From Hymenobacter radiodurans (lineage in GTDB: Bacteria > Bacteroidota > Bacteroidia > Cytophagales > Hymenobacteraceae): a stretch of DNA of 64,000 nt. The notes below the pieces were generated by a model. That model did no database searches. It saw only the letters and a program-made list of their open reading frames with translations, and was not told the origin of the DNA. Where the stretch lies: positions 3,628,001 through 3,692,000 of the forward strand of contig NZ_CP037922.1 of the NCBI RefSeq assembly GCF_004355185.1. The letters run 5' to 3'. Below, one piece after another: positions 26,255-34,269 of this stretch. The position numbers and the translations under genes are program-made. Numbering within the stretch: the stretch's first letter is position 1; every line of letters begins with the position of its first letter.

Positions 26255-26806
26255 CTAGTTACTAAAAAACTCCTCTAGCTTCCGCATGATATCCTCCGGC
26301 TCCAGCATCCGGCCCGGACCTGAAAGGCCACTTGCCAGCTCGCCAGGGGGTGAATCGAACACGTGGTTGCCGAAACGGCGCAAGCGAGCAAGGTTTTCCG
26401 TTACGGCTGGATGCGCGTACATATCTAGGTCCATAGCGGGCGCCAAAAACACGGGGCAACGGGCTGAGAGGTACACCGCGGCCAGCAGATTAGGGCAATG
26501 CCCATTCGCTAACTGAGCTACCGTATTGGCGCTAGCCGGGGCAATGACAAGCGCATCGGCCCACAGGCCCAAATCCACATGGTTGTGCCACTCACCGGCC
26601 GCTTCATTCTTCAAAAACCCTGTCAGAACCGGATTCTTGGATAATGTACCGAGGGTAAGGGGCGTAACAAAGGCCGAGGCCGAGGCAGTCAGAATGACTT
26701 GCACCTCAGCCCCGGCCTTTACCAGGAGTCGCACCAAGAGGGCGGACTTATACGCGGCAATGCTCCCGCACACGCCCAGCAAAATTTTACGGCCTTGCAG
26801 CGCCAT
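26255..26806 (-). CDS. coaC: Phosphopantothenoylcysteine decarboxylase (CoaC domain, separate protein)
   Basis: The FMN-dependent decarboxylase half of coenzyme A biosynthesis, 183 residues. Motifs: GVCGSIAAYKSALLVR at the N-terminus, the active-site histidine in EWHNHVDLGLWAD, the ASANTVAQLANG segment and the PAMDLDMYAHPAV loop. It ends EEFFSN before the TAG at 26255, where fused CoaBC proteins run on into the ligase domain. No single-base change in the T6 run near its end would join it to coaB, so the split looks real. Confidence 0.9.
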   Translation of the reverse strand: MALQGRKILLGVCGSIAAYKSALLVRLLVKAGAEVQVILTASASAFVTPLTLGTLSKNPVLTGFLKNEAAGEWHNHVDLGLWADALVIAPASANTVAQLANGHCPNLLAAVYLSARCPVFLAPAMDLDMYAHPAVTENLARLRRFGNHVFDSPPGELASGLSGPGRMLEPEDIMRKLEEFFSN

Positions 26807-26830
26807 TGTGCGGTAGTTAGGAGGCTTTAC

Positions 26831-27172
26831 TTACTCGGCAGCGCGGGCTGGCGTCTCGCCTTCAGCGGGCGTAGAGAAGTATACTTTGCCTTCCAAAAAC
26901 TCTTCTACAGCCAGGTTAGTAGGCTTAGGCAGACGCTCATAGTACTTGGAAATCTCGATCTGCTCGCGGTTTTCAAATACTTCTTCCAGGTTGTCGACCG
27001 TGGTGGCAAACTCGGCCAGCTTGCTGTTCAGCTCTTCCTTCAGCGTAACAGAAATCTGGTTAGCCCGCTTAGAAATGATAGCCAGCGACTCATACACGTT
27101 GCCGGTCTGGTCAGCAAATTCCGACAGGTTGCGGGTTACGATGGAAGCGGGGACGTTATTCGGAGTTTTCAT
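26831..27172 (-). CDS. rpoZ: RNA polymerase omega subunit, Bacteroidota type
   Basis: A 113-residue protein of the RpoZ/Rpb6-like family seen in Bacteroidota. SIVTRNLSEFADQTGNVYES and IISKRANQISVTLKEEL correspond to the omega helix that clamps the beta-prime C-terminus. It is assigned partly from context: it lies between bamD and coaC, the usual place for this gene in the phylum. All are on the minus strand with short gaps, so it is probably in one operon. Confidence 0.85.
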   Translation of the reverse strand: MKTPNNVPASIVTRNLSEFADQTGNVYESLAIISKRANQISVTLKEELNSKLAEFATTVDNLEEVFENREQIEISKYYERLPKPTNLAVEEFLEGKVYFSTPAEGETPARAAE

Positions 27173-27233
27173 CTTAAATCAAATGGTTTACTGGTTGGAT
27201 GAGTACATGCATGGCTCATGTACCCATTGAAAT

Positions 27234-28061
27234 CTAATTGACGGCAGCGTCGGGGGCAGGTTTGAGCTTAGCCACCTCAGCGCGGGCATCGTCATAAAAT
27301 GCCTCCGCCTGTTTCAGGTTTTTGCTCTGCGGATACGTATCAACGAAGCTTTGGTAGAAGGCAATAGCCTCCAAGTACCGCTCACGCTGCTTTTGCTCCA
27401 CACTTTCCTTGGCGTAATAATACTGGGCAGCTACCTTCAGATAAGCGGCTTCTTCATTGTAGGCAGAGGCCGGAAACTGTTGCTGGAAAGCTGTAAACGC
27501 GACTACCGCCGACTGATAATACCGCAGCTGATAGTAAAGCCGCGCACTTTCAAAAGCCTTGATATCCAGCTTCTTCTGCAACTCCTGCGACATACTTTCC
27601 GTTTCGGGACGGAACTGGCTGGTGGGGTAGCGATTCAGAAAATCCTGAATCGCTTCCAGTGCCGTGAAAGTGTTGGTCTGATCGAGTTCAAACTCCGGTG
27701 AGTCGCGAAAAAGCGACTTGGCGTACATAAACGAAGCCTCTTCAGCGTAGGTCGAATTGGGATATGTCTCGAAAAACGACTTAAAGTAATACGAAGCCAA
27801 GGTGTAATTCCGTTGACGGAAGTTCGTATTAGCAAAGAAGAACTGAGCTTTCTCCGCCTCTGGGCGGCCACGCAAGAGCGGAATTAGCTCTTCCAGCAGA
27901 GTACCAGCCTTGAAGAAGTCGCCTTCATCATAATACTTAATGGCAGCAGTGTATTTTTTATTCACGTCGTCGCTCTTGAGCAGCTTTTGGTAGCCACTGC
28001 ACGAGCCGAGCAGCAAAGCGCTCAGTAACAACAGAAAGAAGGTAGGGCGAAACAAGGGCAT
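27234..28061 (-). CDS. bamD: Outer membrane assembly lipoprotein BamD
   Basis: A 275-residue lipoprotein of the beta-barrel assembly machine. Signal MPLFRPTFFLLLLSALLLGSC sets the lipidated cysteine at 21. The rest is TPR-like: YYDEGDFFKAGTLLEELI, FRQRNYTLASYYFKSF, ETYPNSTYAEEASFMYAKS and SFVDTYPQSKNLKQAEAFYD, typical of BamD/YfiO. It is probably co-transcribed with the omega-subunit and coa genes. Confidence 0.92.
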   Translation of the reverse strand: MPLFRPTFFLLLLSALLLGSCSGYQKLLKSDDVNKKYTAAIKYYDEGDFFKAGTLLEELIPLLRGRPEAEKAQFFFANTNFRQRNYTLASYYFKSFFETYPNSTYAEEASFMYAKSLFRDSPEFELDQTNTFTALEAIQDFLNRYPTSQFRPETESMSQELQKKLDIKAFESARLYYQLRYYQSAVVAFTAFQQQFPASAYNEEAAYLKVAAQYYYAKESVEQKQRERYLEAIAFYQSFVDTYPQSKNLKQAEAFYDDARAEVAKLKPAPDAAVN

Positions 28062-28094
28062 AAGGACGCAAAGGTAACGGAATACGGAGCCGAA

Positions 28095-29822
28095 TCAAAC
28101 GGCAGGAAACGCGGACGACGCTAGCAGTAGCGGAACGCTTCTTTTAATTGACCGCCGCACGAACAGGTACCGAGCGGCTGGGGGCTTTTTGGCGTTCGGG
28201 GCGGCTTTTGGTTTTGCCTTTGGGGGGCTTTTTTGGGTCTTGGTATTCGTCTTTTTTGGTTTCGCTTTGGCGGGCGGGTTGAAGTGTTTTCCTAACGTAG
28301 CCCGACGGCTTGGTCGTTCCTTGATGCGCCACTGCATGCCTTTCAAGGTTTTGTCTTCCTCTTTAAGCTCGTGGGGCGGAATAAAGCTGGCGTCGGGGTT
28401 GGTTTGGAAGGTGATGGTTTGAAGCTTGTTGTCGGCAAAGCGAAGCGCCATCGTGGCGCTAACTGCTTTATTCATGCCGGTCGTGGTGGTGTCACCCTCA
28501 AGAGCAAAGTAGAGGCTCTCCGCGTTGCCAACCACGTCAACTTTTTTTATTTTGTTATCACCGAAGTACGCCACCATGTTGCGCCCCTTCACTTGGTTGA
28601 AGTTGAGCAAGGTATCCTGGCCCACAATGAAAGCGTTGGCATACAGGCGCATCTGGTCGATTTTGCCGCGACGCTGCTGTATTTCCATGCTATCCGAGGT
28701 GAGCTGATTTTTGTCACTCCACAGAATCGGATTGCGGTTCAAGTAAATAATGGAGTCTTGCCGGTCATAGGTCAGCGAGTCGCAGCGGCCCTGCAAGTCG
28801 GCGCGGAAGATGCGCACTTTGGGAAAGGCGTAAATAATGCCCCCCGACGTTTGCCCTGGCTGCCCTTCCACACTCATCAGCGTATCGGCGGCTAAAAACA
28901 GCGTGTCACGATCCGAAATATTACGCATCACGGGCGTGCCGTACACTTTGGCTTTCCCCAATGCCCGCCAATAGCGCCCCACATCACCCCGAATCACGAT
29001 GTTATCTTTCTTGGAAGTCATCGACACATTGCCGGTAGCCACCCCGTACTGCCGAGCTTCGTCGTACACCAGCTTGTCGCCCCCAAGCAGATAGTCAGGC
29101 GTCTCAATCTTGGCGTTGCGCTGAAAGTTAGAAACGCGAGTAATCGTGTTATAATAGCCGTTCTCAGCATACAGGCTGCGTCCCTCCTGCCCCGTAATGC
29201 GCGTTGGGCCAAAGAAGTAAGCAATCTTCGACACCGTATTATACTGCAAAGAGTCAGTAGTAATGAGGTTGTCTTTGGTAGTCAAGCGCACGTCGCGCCG
29301 AAAGCTGAACACTTTCGTCGCCGTATTATAGTACCCTCGCTGGCTGGTAAGTGTATTTTCGGGGTCAGTCAGCCGGCCATTATTGGTATAATATGCTTGC
29401 TTGCGGTTCAGGTCGTAGTCGAGGGCCTGCGTAATGAGGGTCATGCGCGGGTCGCGCATCACTACGTTGCCCGTCATGCGCGCTTTGCGCGTGTCGCCGT
29501 CGTAAAAGGCTTGGTCGCCGGTAATCGTCAGCGTATCGTTTTCTACAATGCGCACATTGCTGAACGCCTCCAACGCATTACGCCCAATATATTGATAAGC
29601 CGAATCGCAGTAGATAAAGGTGTTCTGCTGCTTAAAGCTCACATTCCCAATCAGCTTGCGAATTTCTACTCCGTTGAAATCACCGCCTACCAGCTCGCCT
29701 GCCGTCAGTAGCTCAATGCGTTGGCCTTTGGGTGGAGTGCCGCCTTTGGGGGTCGGGCGTTGCTGGGCCAGCACAGCCAGGGGCAGCAACAACAGAAAAA
29801 AGAGGAGTCGTAGAAAACGCAT
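28095..29822 (-). CDS. OstA/LptA-like exported protein
   Basis: A 575-residue exported protein with a signal peptide (MRFLRLLFFLLLLPLAVLAQ) and many repeats of an OstA-like beta-strand unit (EAFSNVRIVENDTLTITGDQ, ATGNVSMTSKKDNIVIRGD), as in LPS-transport proteins LptA/LptD. It probably shields lipopolysaccharide in the periplasm. The C-terminus is a basic Lys/Pro-rich tail. The tail contains a G5 tract at 28180-28184; a sixth base would change the last residues to KKPPSRSVPVRAAVN with a stop at 28144, so the end is uncertain. It is divergent from tilS and upstream of bamD. Confidence 0.85.
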   Translation of the reverse strand: MRFLRLLFFLLLLPLAVLAQQRPTPKGGTPPKGQRIELLTAGELVGGDFNGVEIRKLIGNVSFKQQNTFIYCDSAYQYIGRNALEAFSNVRIVENDTLTITGDQAFYDGDTRKARMTGNVVMRDPRMTLITQALDYDLNRKQAYYTNNGRLTDPENTLTSQRGYYNTATKVFSFRRDVRLTTKDNLITTDSLQYNTVSKIAYFFGPTRITGQEGRSLYAENGYYNTITRVSNFQRNAKIETPDYLLGGDKLVYDEARQYGVATGNVSMTSKKDNIVIRGDVGRYWRALGKAKVYGTPVMRNISDRDTLFLAADTLMSVEGQPGQTSGGIIYAFPKVRIFRADLQGRCDSLTYDRQDSIIYLNRNPILWSDKNQLTSDSMEIQQRRGKIDQMRLYANAFIVGQDTLLNFNQVKGRNMVAYFGDNKIKKVDVVGNAESLYFALEGDTTTTGMNKAVSATMALRFADNKLQTITFQTNPDASFIPPHELKEEDKTLKGMQWRIKERPSRRATLGKHFNPPAKAKPKKTNTKTQKSPPKAKPKAAPNAKKPPAARYLFVRRSIKRSVPLLLASSAFPAV

Positions 29823-29939
29823 TTCGCCGCAAAGGTACAGAAGGCCCGGTGGTAACGCCCATCTTTGCAGCGTAGTGCCTTCGTCGTAGATTTTACCCCC
29901 CAGAAGGAGCTTTCACCGCTGCTAAATTATTGACATTTC

Positions 29940-31268
29940 ATGCTCGACCGTGTCCGCCAGTTTATCGAAGAAAAAAACCTCTTCTCCCCCACCACCGACC
30001 AGCTTCTAGTTGCCGTGAGTGGAGGCATCGATTCCGTGGCTCTGGCCGACGTGTTGTACCGGCTGGAAGTGCCGTTTGCTATTGCGCATTGCCACTTTGG
30101 GCTGCGCGGCGAAGAGGCCGATGCCGATGAGCAATTTGTGCGCAAGCTGGCCAAGAAATATGATGTCCCTTACTTCGCCGAGTTCTTTCAAACCAAAGAA
30201 TTTGCTACCCAAGAAGGTATTTCTACCCAAATGGCGGCCCGGGCGCTGCGCTACGAGTGGTTTGAGCGCATCCGCCAAACGCAGCAGCTTAGCTACATTG
30301 CCACCGCCCACCACCAGCGCGACGCTGCCGAAACCATGTTACTCAACCTGACGCACGGCACTGGGTTGGCTGGCTTGCACGGTATTCAGGCCAAAAACGG
30401 TTACGTCATTCGGCCCTTCCTAAGCATTGGCAAAGAAGACCTGTTCGAGTATGTGATGGAAAACCGCCTAGTATGGCGTGAGGATGCCTCCAACGATAGC
30501 ACCACGTATCAGCGCAACCGTCTGCGCCACGATGTGCTACCCGTGCTGCGCGAAATCAATCCTAACCTCGACCAGACCCTGGAGCACACGGCCGAGCGCG
30601 TGGGTGGAGCCGAGGAAATTGTGCGCCGCTATGTGGCCGACACTGCTGCCCAAGCGCAGACAGAGGAAGAGGAGGTAACCTATTTCAACATTGCCACCCT
30701 GCAAGCTACGGCAGCCATCACGCTGGTTTTGCATGAGTTGCTGCGACCGTTCAATTTCTCTTTCCCGGTTACAAAAGAGATTGTGGCCGCCTTTAAAGCC
30801 ACCGCGGGCCGCCGCTTCGAGTCGCCGACACATACGCTGGTGAAGGACCGCGACCAGTTGGTTATTACCCGCAAAAACCTCACAAGCTTCGGCACTTACC
30901 AGCTACAGGCGGGCCAAACCAAGCTAGTTGCCGAGGGCATGCACCTCACGGCCGACTTGCAGGAGGCAGAAGGATTCGGCGTGCTCCGAAAGAAAAACGA
31001 AGCGGCGCTTGATGCCGACCGTCTTCAATTCCCGCTCACCGTGCGGCGCTGGCAGGAAGGCGACTGGTTTATGCCCATCGGGATGAAGGGCAAGAAAAAA
31101 ATCAGTGACTTTCTCATCGACCAAAAAGTGCCGCTCAACCTCAAGGACGACGTGCGCGTGCTCGTAACCGCCGACCAGCGTATTGCCTGGGTTATCGGTT
31201 TCCGACCCGATGAGCGGTATAAAGTGACGGAGGAAACCCAACGGGTGTTGCTGTTGCGCCGAATGTAG
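29940..31268 (+). CDS. tilS: tRNA(Ile)-lysidine synthetase
   Basis: A 442-residue N-type ATP pyrophosphatase that converts the wobble cytidine of tRNA(Ile2) to lysidine. The PP-loop is VAVSGGIDSVALADVL near residue 25; AHCHFGLRGEEADADEQFV and ATAHHQRDAAETMLLNL are the other N-terminal motifs; RNRLRHDVLPVLREINPN and the C-terminal domain with KGKKKISDFLIDQKVP follow. Complete and of normal length. It is divergent from the OstA-like gene with about 117 bases between starts. Confidence 0.95.
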   Translation: MLDRVRQFIEEKNLFSPTTDQLLVAVSGGIDSVALADVLYRLEVPFAIAHCHFGLRGEEADADEQFVRKLAKKYDVPYFAEFFQTKEFATQEGISTQMAARALRYEWFERIRQTQQLSYIATAHHQRDAAETMLLNLTHGTGLAGLHGIQAKNGYVIRPFLSIGKEDLFEYVMENRLVWREDASNDSTTYQRNRLRHDVLPVLREINPNLDQTLEHTAERVGGAEEIVRRYVADTAAQAQTEEEEVTYFNIATLQATAAITLVLHELLRPFNFSFPVTKEIVAAFKATAGRRFESPTHTLVKDRDQLVITRKNLTSFGTYQLQAGQTKLVAEGMHLTADLQEAEGFGVLRKKNEAALDADRLQFPLTVRRWQEGDWFMPIGMKGKKKISDFLIDQKVPLNLKDDVRVLVTADQRIAWVIGFRPDERYKVTEETQRVLLLRRM

Positions 31269-31386
31269 CGTAAGGCAGTCCAACGGATGTTTTCTTCTTT
31301 CCCTCTGCAAAAACCTCCGGCATGGAAAGCGTTTTCGCTTACTTTTACCACGCGAATCCAATATTTCACTCCCAATTCCTCACCCG

Positions 31387-32325
31387 ATGAAAGTTACCGT
31401 AGTTGGGGCTGGCAACGTGGGCGCCACTTGCGCTGATGTACTCGCCACCCGCGAAATCGCCAACGAAATTGTTCTCGTTGATATTAAGGAAGGCTTCGCC
31501 GAAGGCAAAGCGCTGGACATCTGGCAGAAAGCTCCTATTATTGGTTACGACTCCCGTACCGTAGGCGTCACCGGCGACTATAGCCGCACCGCCGACTCCG
31601 AGGTGGTTGTTATTACTTCCGGATTGCCCCGCAAGCCCGGCATGAGCCGCGACGACCTGATTTCGACCAACGCTGGCATCGTAAAATCGGTAACGGAGCA
31701 GGTGGTGAAGTACTCGCCCAACGCCATTATCATCGTCGTTTCTAACCCCCTCGACGTGATGACCTACCAAGCCCACCTCACCTCCGGCTTGCCCCGCGAG
31801 AAGGTATTCGGCATGGCTGGCATCTTGGACACGGCCCGCTACCGCGCTTTCCTAGCCGAAGCTCTGAACGTGAGCCCCAAAGACATTCAGGCAGTACTGA
31901 TGGGTGGCCACGGCGACACCATGGTTCCCCTGCCCCGCTACACTACGGTGGGCGGTATTCCGGTAACCGAGCTTATTGGCAAAGCCGAGCTTGATGCTAT
32001 CGTGCAGCGCACCGCCGTTGGTGGTGGCGAGTTAGTGAAGCTGATGGGTACTTCGGCCTGGTACGCTCCCGGTGCTGCCGCAGCTCAGATGGTAGAAGCC
32101 ATCGTGCGCGACCAGCGCCGCGTGTTCCCCGTTTGCATTAAGTTAGAAGGCGAATACGGTATCGACGGCGTTTACCTTGGTGCTCCAGTTATTCTGGGTA
32201 AAAATGGTATTGAGCGCGTTATCGAGCTGCAACTCAATGATGAAGAGAAACAGTTGCTCGAAACCTCGCGTGGCCACGTGAAAGAGGTAATGGAAGCGCT
32301 GGACAAAATGACTCAGACTGCTTAG
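31387..32325 (+). CDS. mdh: Malate dehydrogenase
   Basis: A 312-residue lactate/malate dehydrogenase of the tetrameric Mdh type, which interconverts malate and oxaloacetate in the TCA cycle. The NAD-binding loop is VVGAGNVGATCADVLA, the acidic end of strand two is IVLVDIKEG, the substrate loop is SGLPRKPGMSRDDLI and the catalytic histidine is in MGGHGDTMVPL. The start ATG lies 118 bases after tilS. Followed by a terminator. Confidence 0.96.
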   Translation: MKVTVVGAGNVGATCADVLATREIANEIVLVDIKEGFAEGKALDIWQKAPIIGYDSRTVGVTGDYSRTADSEVVVITSGLPRKPGMSRDDLISTNAGIVKSVTEQVVKYSPNAIIIVVSNPLDVMTYQAHLTSGLPREKVFGMAGILDTARYRAFLAEALNVSPKDIQAVLMGGHGDTMVPLPRYTTVGGIPVTELIGKAELDAIVQRTAVGGGELVKLMGTSAWYAPGAAAAQMVEAIVRDQRRVFPVCIKLEGEYGIDGVYLGAPVILGKNGIERVIELQLNDEEKQLLETSRGHVKEVMEALDKMTQTA

Positions 32326-32343
32326 CATTTATTCAGTACATAT

Positions 32344-32379
32344 AAAAAAGCCCCCCACACTAAGTCTGGGGGCTTTTTT
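32344..32379 (+). terminator. Intrinsic terminator after mdh
   Basis: A6-GCCCCCC pairs with GGGGGC-T6. The left arm has six C and the right arm five G, leaving one unpaired base. Confidence 0.88.
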
Positions 32380-32385
32380 GCGCTG

Positions 32386-32412
32386 GTCATGCAGAGCGAA
32401 GCATCTCGCGTG
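32386..32412 (+). repeat. Dispersed repeat, single arm (family A)
   Basis: GTCATGCAGAGCGAAGCATC and the next seven bases match one arm of the family with a five-base deletion, followed by TTTGATTGCAATGGTA as after the copy at 10754. Confidence 0.8.
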
Positions 32413-32449
32413 TTTGATTGCAATGGTAGCTCCAACGAAGCGAGCGGTG

Positions 32450-33340
32450 TTACTTCTGGCTTGCCCTGAACAGCTTCTGCTTTTCATCCTTCGATAAGCT
32501 CTCGTAACCGGAGCGGGAAATCTTATCCAGAATTAAGTCAATCTCGTCTTGCTCAGGCTTAACAATATTGCCTTTACGCGTAGCGGCGGGCTCAGCAGGT
32601 TGATTACGGTGTGTAACCCGCAGACGCGGCCGCCCAGAAAAAAGCCCCCCAAGCCAGTCACCGATGGCTTGCACCGGCCGCCCTAAATCAGTGCCTCGCT
32701 GAAGCAGCTTGATAAAGCTGAAGCCGAAAATTGCGCCCCCAATATGCGCGATTTCGCCCCCCGCGTTACCACCATCAATGCCCGCCAAGGAAATAATAAC
32801 GATGACAATGGCGATATACTTAATCTTGACCGGGCCAATCAGGATCAGGCTAAAAGTGTAATCGGGCAACAACGTGGCCGCGGCCACAATAATAGCCGTG
32901 ACAGCGCCCGAGGCGCCTAACACTTCTGCCAATGGCCCGTTGCGGTAAGCCGGCACCAAGTTGTAAGCCAACAGAAACAACGCCGCACCGGCCAAGGCGC
33001 CCAGAATATACAGGCTCACCAGCTTTCGGTCGCCGAGGTACTCGCGCACCAAAGAGCCAAACCAGTACAGGTTCAGCAGATTAAAAATAATGTGCAGAAA
33101 GCCTTGGTGGAGAAAAGCATACGTCAGCACCGACCAAGGCCGCCGAACCAACGCCCCCAAGTCGGCGGGCAGGCTAAAGAGGCGCACAATGGTCTCGTAA
33201 ATGCCCGCGCCTCCAGCCAAAAACGCTACCGCCTTGATCAGAATTAGCACAACAAATACGATGATGTTAATCAGCAAAAGCTGATTCAAGGCATTGTCGC
33301 GGCGGCTAAAGGCGGTGCGGATATCGTTTACAATACTCAT
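32450..33340 (-). CDS. Rhomboid family intramembrane serine protease (first of two)
   Basis: A 296-residue multi-spanning protease that cuts substrates within the membrane. The catalytic serine is in VLGASGAVTAI and the histidine in EIAHIGGAIFGF; LHIIFNLLNLYWFG is the conserved helix before it. The first 60 residues are specific to this copy and the C-terminus (after about 225) is a hydrophilic tail. It ends 38 bases from the repeat at 32386 and starts 27 bases after the second rhomboid stops, so the pair is probably one operon. Confidence 0.92.
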   Translation of the reverse strand: MSIVNDIRTAFSRRDNALNQLLLINIIVFVVLILIKAVAFLAGGAGIYETIVRLFSLPADLGALVRRPWSVLTYAFLHQGFLHIIFNLLNLYWFGSLVREYLGDRKLVSLYILGALAGAALFLLAYNLVPAYRNGPLAEVLGASGAVTAIIVAAATLLPDYTFSLILIGPVKIKYIAIVIVIISLAGIDGGNAGGEIAHIGGAIFGFSFIKLLQRGTDLGRPVQAIGDWLGGLFSGRPRLRVTHRNQPAEPAATRKGNIVKPEQDEIDLILDKISRSGYESLSKDEKQKLFRASQK

Positions 33341-33367
33341 GAAAAACGCAGCAGGTGTTAACCGTTA

Positions 33368-34144
33368 TTAGTACATCCGGGTGCGATTCCGCTCCCAGAG
33401 TTTCAACAAAATGAAGCCAATCAATATTCCACCCAAGTGGGCAAAGTGCGCCACATTGTCGCCCGGTACCCGCTTGAAACCCGCATAAAGCTCATAGATG
33501 CCATACAAAGCGACGAAATATTTGGCCTTGATCGGAAAGGGAAAGAACAGGAGCATCAACTCCGTGTTGGGAAATAAATAGGCGAACGCGAACAAAATAC
33601 CAAACAGCGCGCCCGAGGCCCCCACCATCGGCGAGTTGAAGCTGCGGCTAAAAATGGCATCGATAGTTTCATTTGCGGAAGCAATCAGGCCAGCATCATT
33701 CGGGTTGCGCTGTAAGGCAGCGGCCACCACTTCGAAGCCGCGGGCTTCGGGGGCATTATCGCGAAAGAAGTCGGCGAAGGCTACGCCGGAAGGCTGCTGC
33801 TGAAACGCCAGCCGCGCTTCGTTCATTTTATTCAACTCATAAAACCGCACCCCCGAATACAGAATGCCAGCCCCGATACCGCAGACTAACCAGAACGTCA
33901 GGAACCGCTGACCACCCCAGCGCTGCTCCAGCAGTGGCCCGAAGGAAATAAGGCCGAACATATTGCCGAAGATGTGCCCCAGCCCGCCGTGCATAAACAT
34001 ATACGTCAGAAACTGCCAGGGCTGAAAGCTTTGTGAACCCACTGGATATAACGCCAACCAGCCCAACCCTAACTGCGTGGCAAGCAGGAAAACGCCAATA
34101 TTTATGAATAGCAGAATGCGAACTGTAGGGGTCAGATTAAACAT
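33368..34144 (-). CDS. Rhomboid family intramembrane serine protease (second)
   Basis: A 258-residue rhomboid with catalytic serine in GASGALFGILFAF and histidine in AHFAHLGGILIG; MFMHGGLGHIFGNMFGL is the characteristic helix. About 60 residues (near 100-160) are inserted between helices and form a soluble loop. It is a paralogue of the next gene downstream. Confidence 0.92.
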   Translation of the reverse strand: MFNLTPTVRILLFINIGVFLLATQLGLGWLALYPVGSQSFQPWQFLTYMFMHGGLGHIFGNMFGLISFGPLLEQRWGGQRFLTFWLVCGIGAGILYSGVRFYELNKMNEARLAFQQQPSGVAFADFFRDNAPEARGFEVVAAALQRNPNDAGLIASANETIDAIFSRSFNSPMVGASGALFGILFAFAYLFPNTELMLLFFPFPIKAKYFVALYGIYELYAGFKRVPGDNVAHFAHLGGILIGFILLKLWERNRTRMY

Positions 34145-34269
34145 GAAGCGCGGGAAGGCAGATGAAATGAGCTACGCTGTTAGGGTAATAACAGCTAATG
34201 GCGATTACGGCTTAAACGATAGTATCGTCGGAAACGATAACTAGGCTGAACGTGGCGCAATCTACTTGC

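Noticed and set aside
25549..26806. coaC/coaB split as another one-base break
   Set aside because: Changing the T6 run near the coaC end by one base in either direction brings a stop at once, and coaB has its own good start.
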